64,000 nucleotides of DNA from Symbiodinium kawagutii. Taxonomy: Eukaryota > Sar > Dinophyceae > Suessiales > Symbiodiniaceae. The notes under the pieces were generated by a model. That model was not told the DNA's origin. It did no database searches and saw nothing but the letters and a program-made list of their open reading frames with translations. The stretch is from contig VSDK01015324.1 in the NCBI GenBank assembly GCA_009767595.1, positions 229,907 through 293,906 of the forward strand. The letters run 5' to 3'. Below, piece by piece: positions 63,205 to 64,000 of the stretch (positions within the stretch are counted from its first letter, which is position 1; every line of letters starts with the position of its first letter). A program made the position numbers and the translations under genes.

Positions 63205-63426
63205 ACAGCACCACAGCTCGTACCAACCCACAAGGAACAGCAGCGCATCCCGCTCCTGAGGTGCGAAGATTGTGGACAACAATTCAACCAATGGTACCTG
63301 GAAGCGCCTATCCTGCGTCGGGGTGCCCGGCATGGTGACTGCTTCGTCTCCCGAAGGCCAGCAAGTCCCAGAAATGAACGTTTATTGAGGTTTCAAGATG
63401 TGGAAATCTTTGTGTTCGGTTGCTAA
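63205..63426 (+). CDS. Candidate 3' exon with a CxxC pair
   Basis: A 73-codon frame with no start codon reads APQLVPTHKEQQRIPLLRCE, then DCGQQFNQWYLEAPILRRG, ARHGDCFVSRRPASPRNER and RFQDVEIFVFGC before TAA at 63424-63426. The pair CEDC with a later Cys/His could bind metal. Composition is strongly protein-like and the other frames are broken. The acceptor may be CACCACAG at about 63216. Confidence 0.58.
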   Translation, partial: TAPQLVPTHKEQQRIPLLRCEDCGQQFNQWYLEAPILRRGARHGDCFVSRRPASPRNERLLRFQDVEIFVFGC

Positions 63427-63664
63427 GTGATACTAGCATAGGTTAGCTGATTCCATGCTATGTGCCGGCAAAAGTCAGCATTCCCATGAAGCAATTCAAG
63501 GGTGCAAGCAAGTATGCTTGTGCTCACTTCTTGTTGCGTTCAAGCTAGGAATGATAGGTGACGTTCCCATTTTCTTTTTTGCCACTGCAAAGTCACCATG
63601 ATACATGGGCGGTTGATTAGTATTCATTGACAGCAATAATCCTGCCACATTTGTTTAAATATAA

Positions 63665-63855
63665 CTGGTTGTTGGTTTGAAATATGTTGTTTTCCTACAT
63701 AATTATAAACCAATGGTTTGTTGATGTTGGTTGAAACCACCATTGAAAAACATCAAACATATTGAAACCACCATTGGGGTTCAAACCAGTATGTTGACTG
63801 ATATTGATTATAAACCAATATGTAGATCTTTTTCATTGGGCTTCAAACCACCAAG
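63665..63855 (+). mobile_element. Composite family A copies
   Basis: CTGGTTGTTGGTTTG opens a first short copy and GGGCTTCAAACCACCAAG ends a second; the parts between repeat ATTATAAACCAAT and GAAACCACCATTG. Confidence 0.6.
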
Positions 63856-64000
63856 CACTTTCTGTCGCATGTCCCGAAGCCCTGGCTGGCTTGCTTCCCC
63901 ATGGCTGCCACGGAAGACGCCGCCACGGTGGCCTATCTCCACCCTGGCGTCAACGTGTGTAGGCCCCAGCAGCTTGAAAAACACCACGGTTGGTACCAGT
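63856..64000 (+). CDS. Partial exon running off the right edge
   Basis: Begins at the AG ending the family A copy and reads HFLSHVPKPWLACFPMAATE, DAATVAYLHPGVNVCRPQQL without a stop to the window end. An internal ATG lies at 63901. It is GC-rich with clear coding character. If spliced at the element's AG, the phase is 0. Confidence 0.55.

Noticed and set aside
1..64000. tRNA, rRNA, spliced-leader gene array, operons, bacterial promoters
   Set aside because: None was recognised by eye; a dedicated scan (tRNA search, dinoflagellate spliced-leader search) would be decisive.

Overview
The window looks like nuclear DNA of a dinoflagellate, probably Symbiodiniaceae or a close relative. This is inferred from the sequence alone. 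Genes are split into many small exons. Exon joins reconstructed by reading frame use both GT-AG and GC-AG introns. Spacers are full of short terminal-inverted-repeat elements, and there is a non-LTR retrotransposon, many microsatellites and two N gaps (16095-16140, 39662-39742). I see no operon, bacterial promoter, CRISPR array, tRNA or rRNA. Most real exons are too short, or lack a start codon, to stand out as long ORFs. They were found by combining open frames, plausible composition, splice signals and matching phase, so most are candidates with approximate ends.

Layout. 1-2044 is the 5' part of a minus-strand LINE (coiled-coil ORF1, then an APE-type endonuclease frame cut by the window edge). 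3230-10332 is the best gene: a plus-strand, roughly 12-exon, multi-pass membrane protein. 10976-19345 holds scattered plus-strand exons of unrecognised genes and a large microsatellite. 20-34 kb is mostly repeats with a few exons (25879-25971, 26918-27055, 27952-28264, 28561-28674). 35.0-36.4 kb has four plus-strand coding pieces. 37.7-40.4 kb is a composite tandem-repeat field. 40.9-47.8 kb is richer in exons, including a complete three-exon gene for a 71-residue protein (42990-43586). 48.5-53.7 kb has further exons, including an FHA-like piece at 50819-50949. 58.6-62.8 kb carries a gene of unknown function and a second, clearer FHA-domain gene. An exon with no stop runs off the right end (63856-64000).

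The main feature of interest is a set of short inverted-repeat element families, called A to G here. Families A, B and C behave as introners, that is, mobile elements that become introns on insertion. Family A (about 100 bp, CTGGTTGGTGG...CCACCAACCAG) can be removed GT-to-AG at four or more loci with the reading frame kept on both sides. Family B (GGCTATGGGTCA...TGACCCATAGCC) sits between AGGT target duplications that themselves supply donor and acceptor; it appears to splice in both orientations, and one copy landed on an existing 3' splice site of the membrane-protein gene. Family C (CCCTAGGCTTCCAG..., 3-bp duplications) carries internal splice sites and forms an intron of the 71-residue gene. 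Families D and F have 4-bp duplications, and E and G have TA duplications, so several different transposition systems seem to be represented. Introners are known from dinoflagellates; these exact families and junctions are my reading of this sequence and need transcript data.
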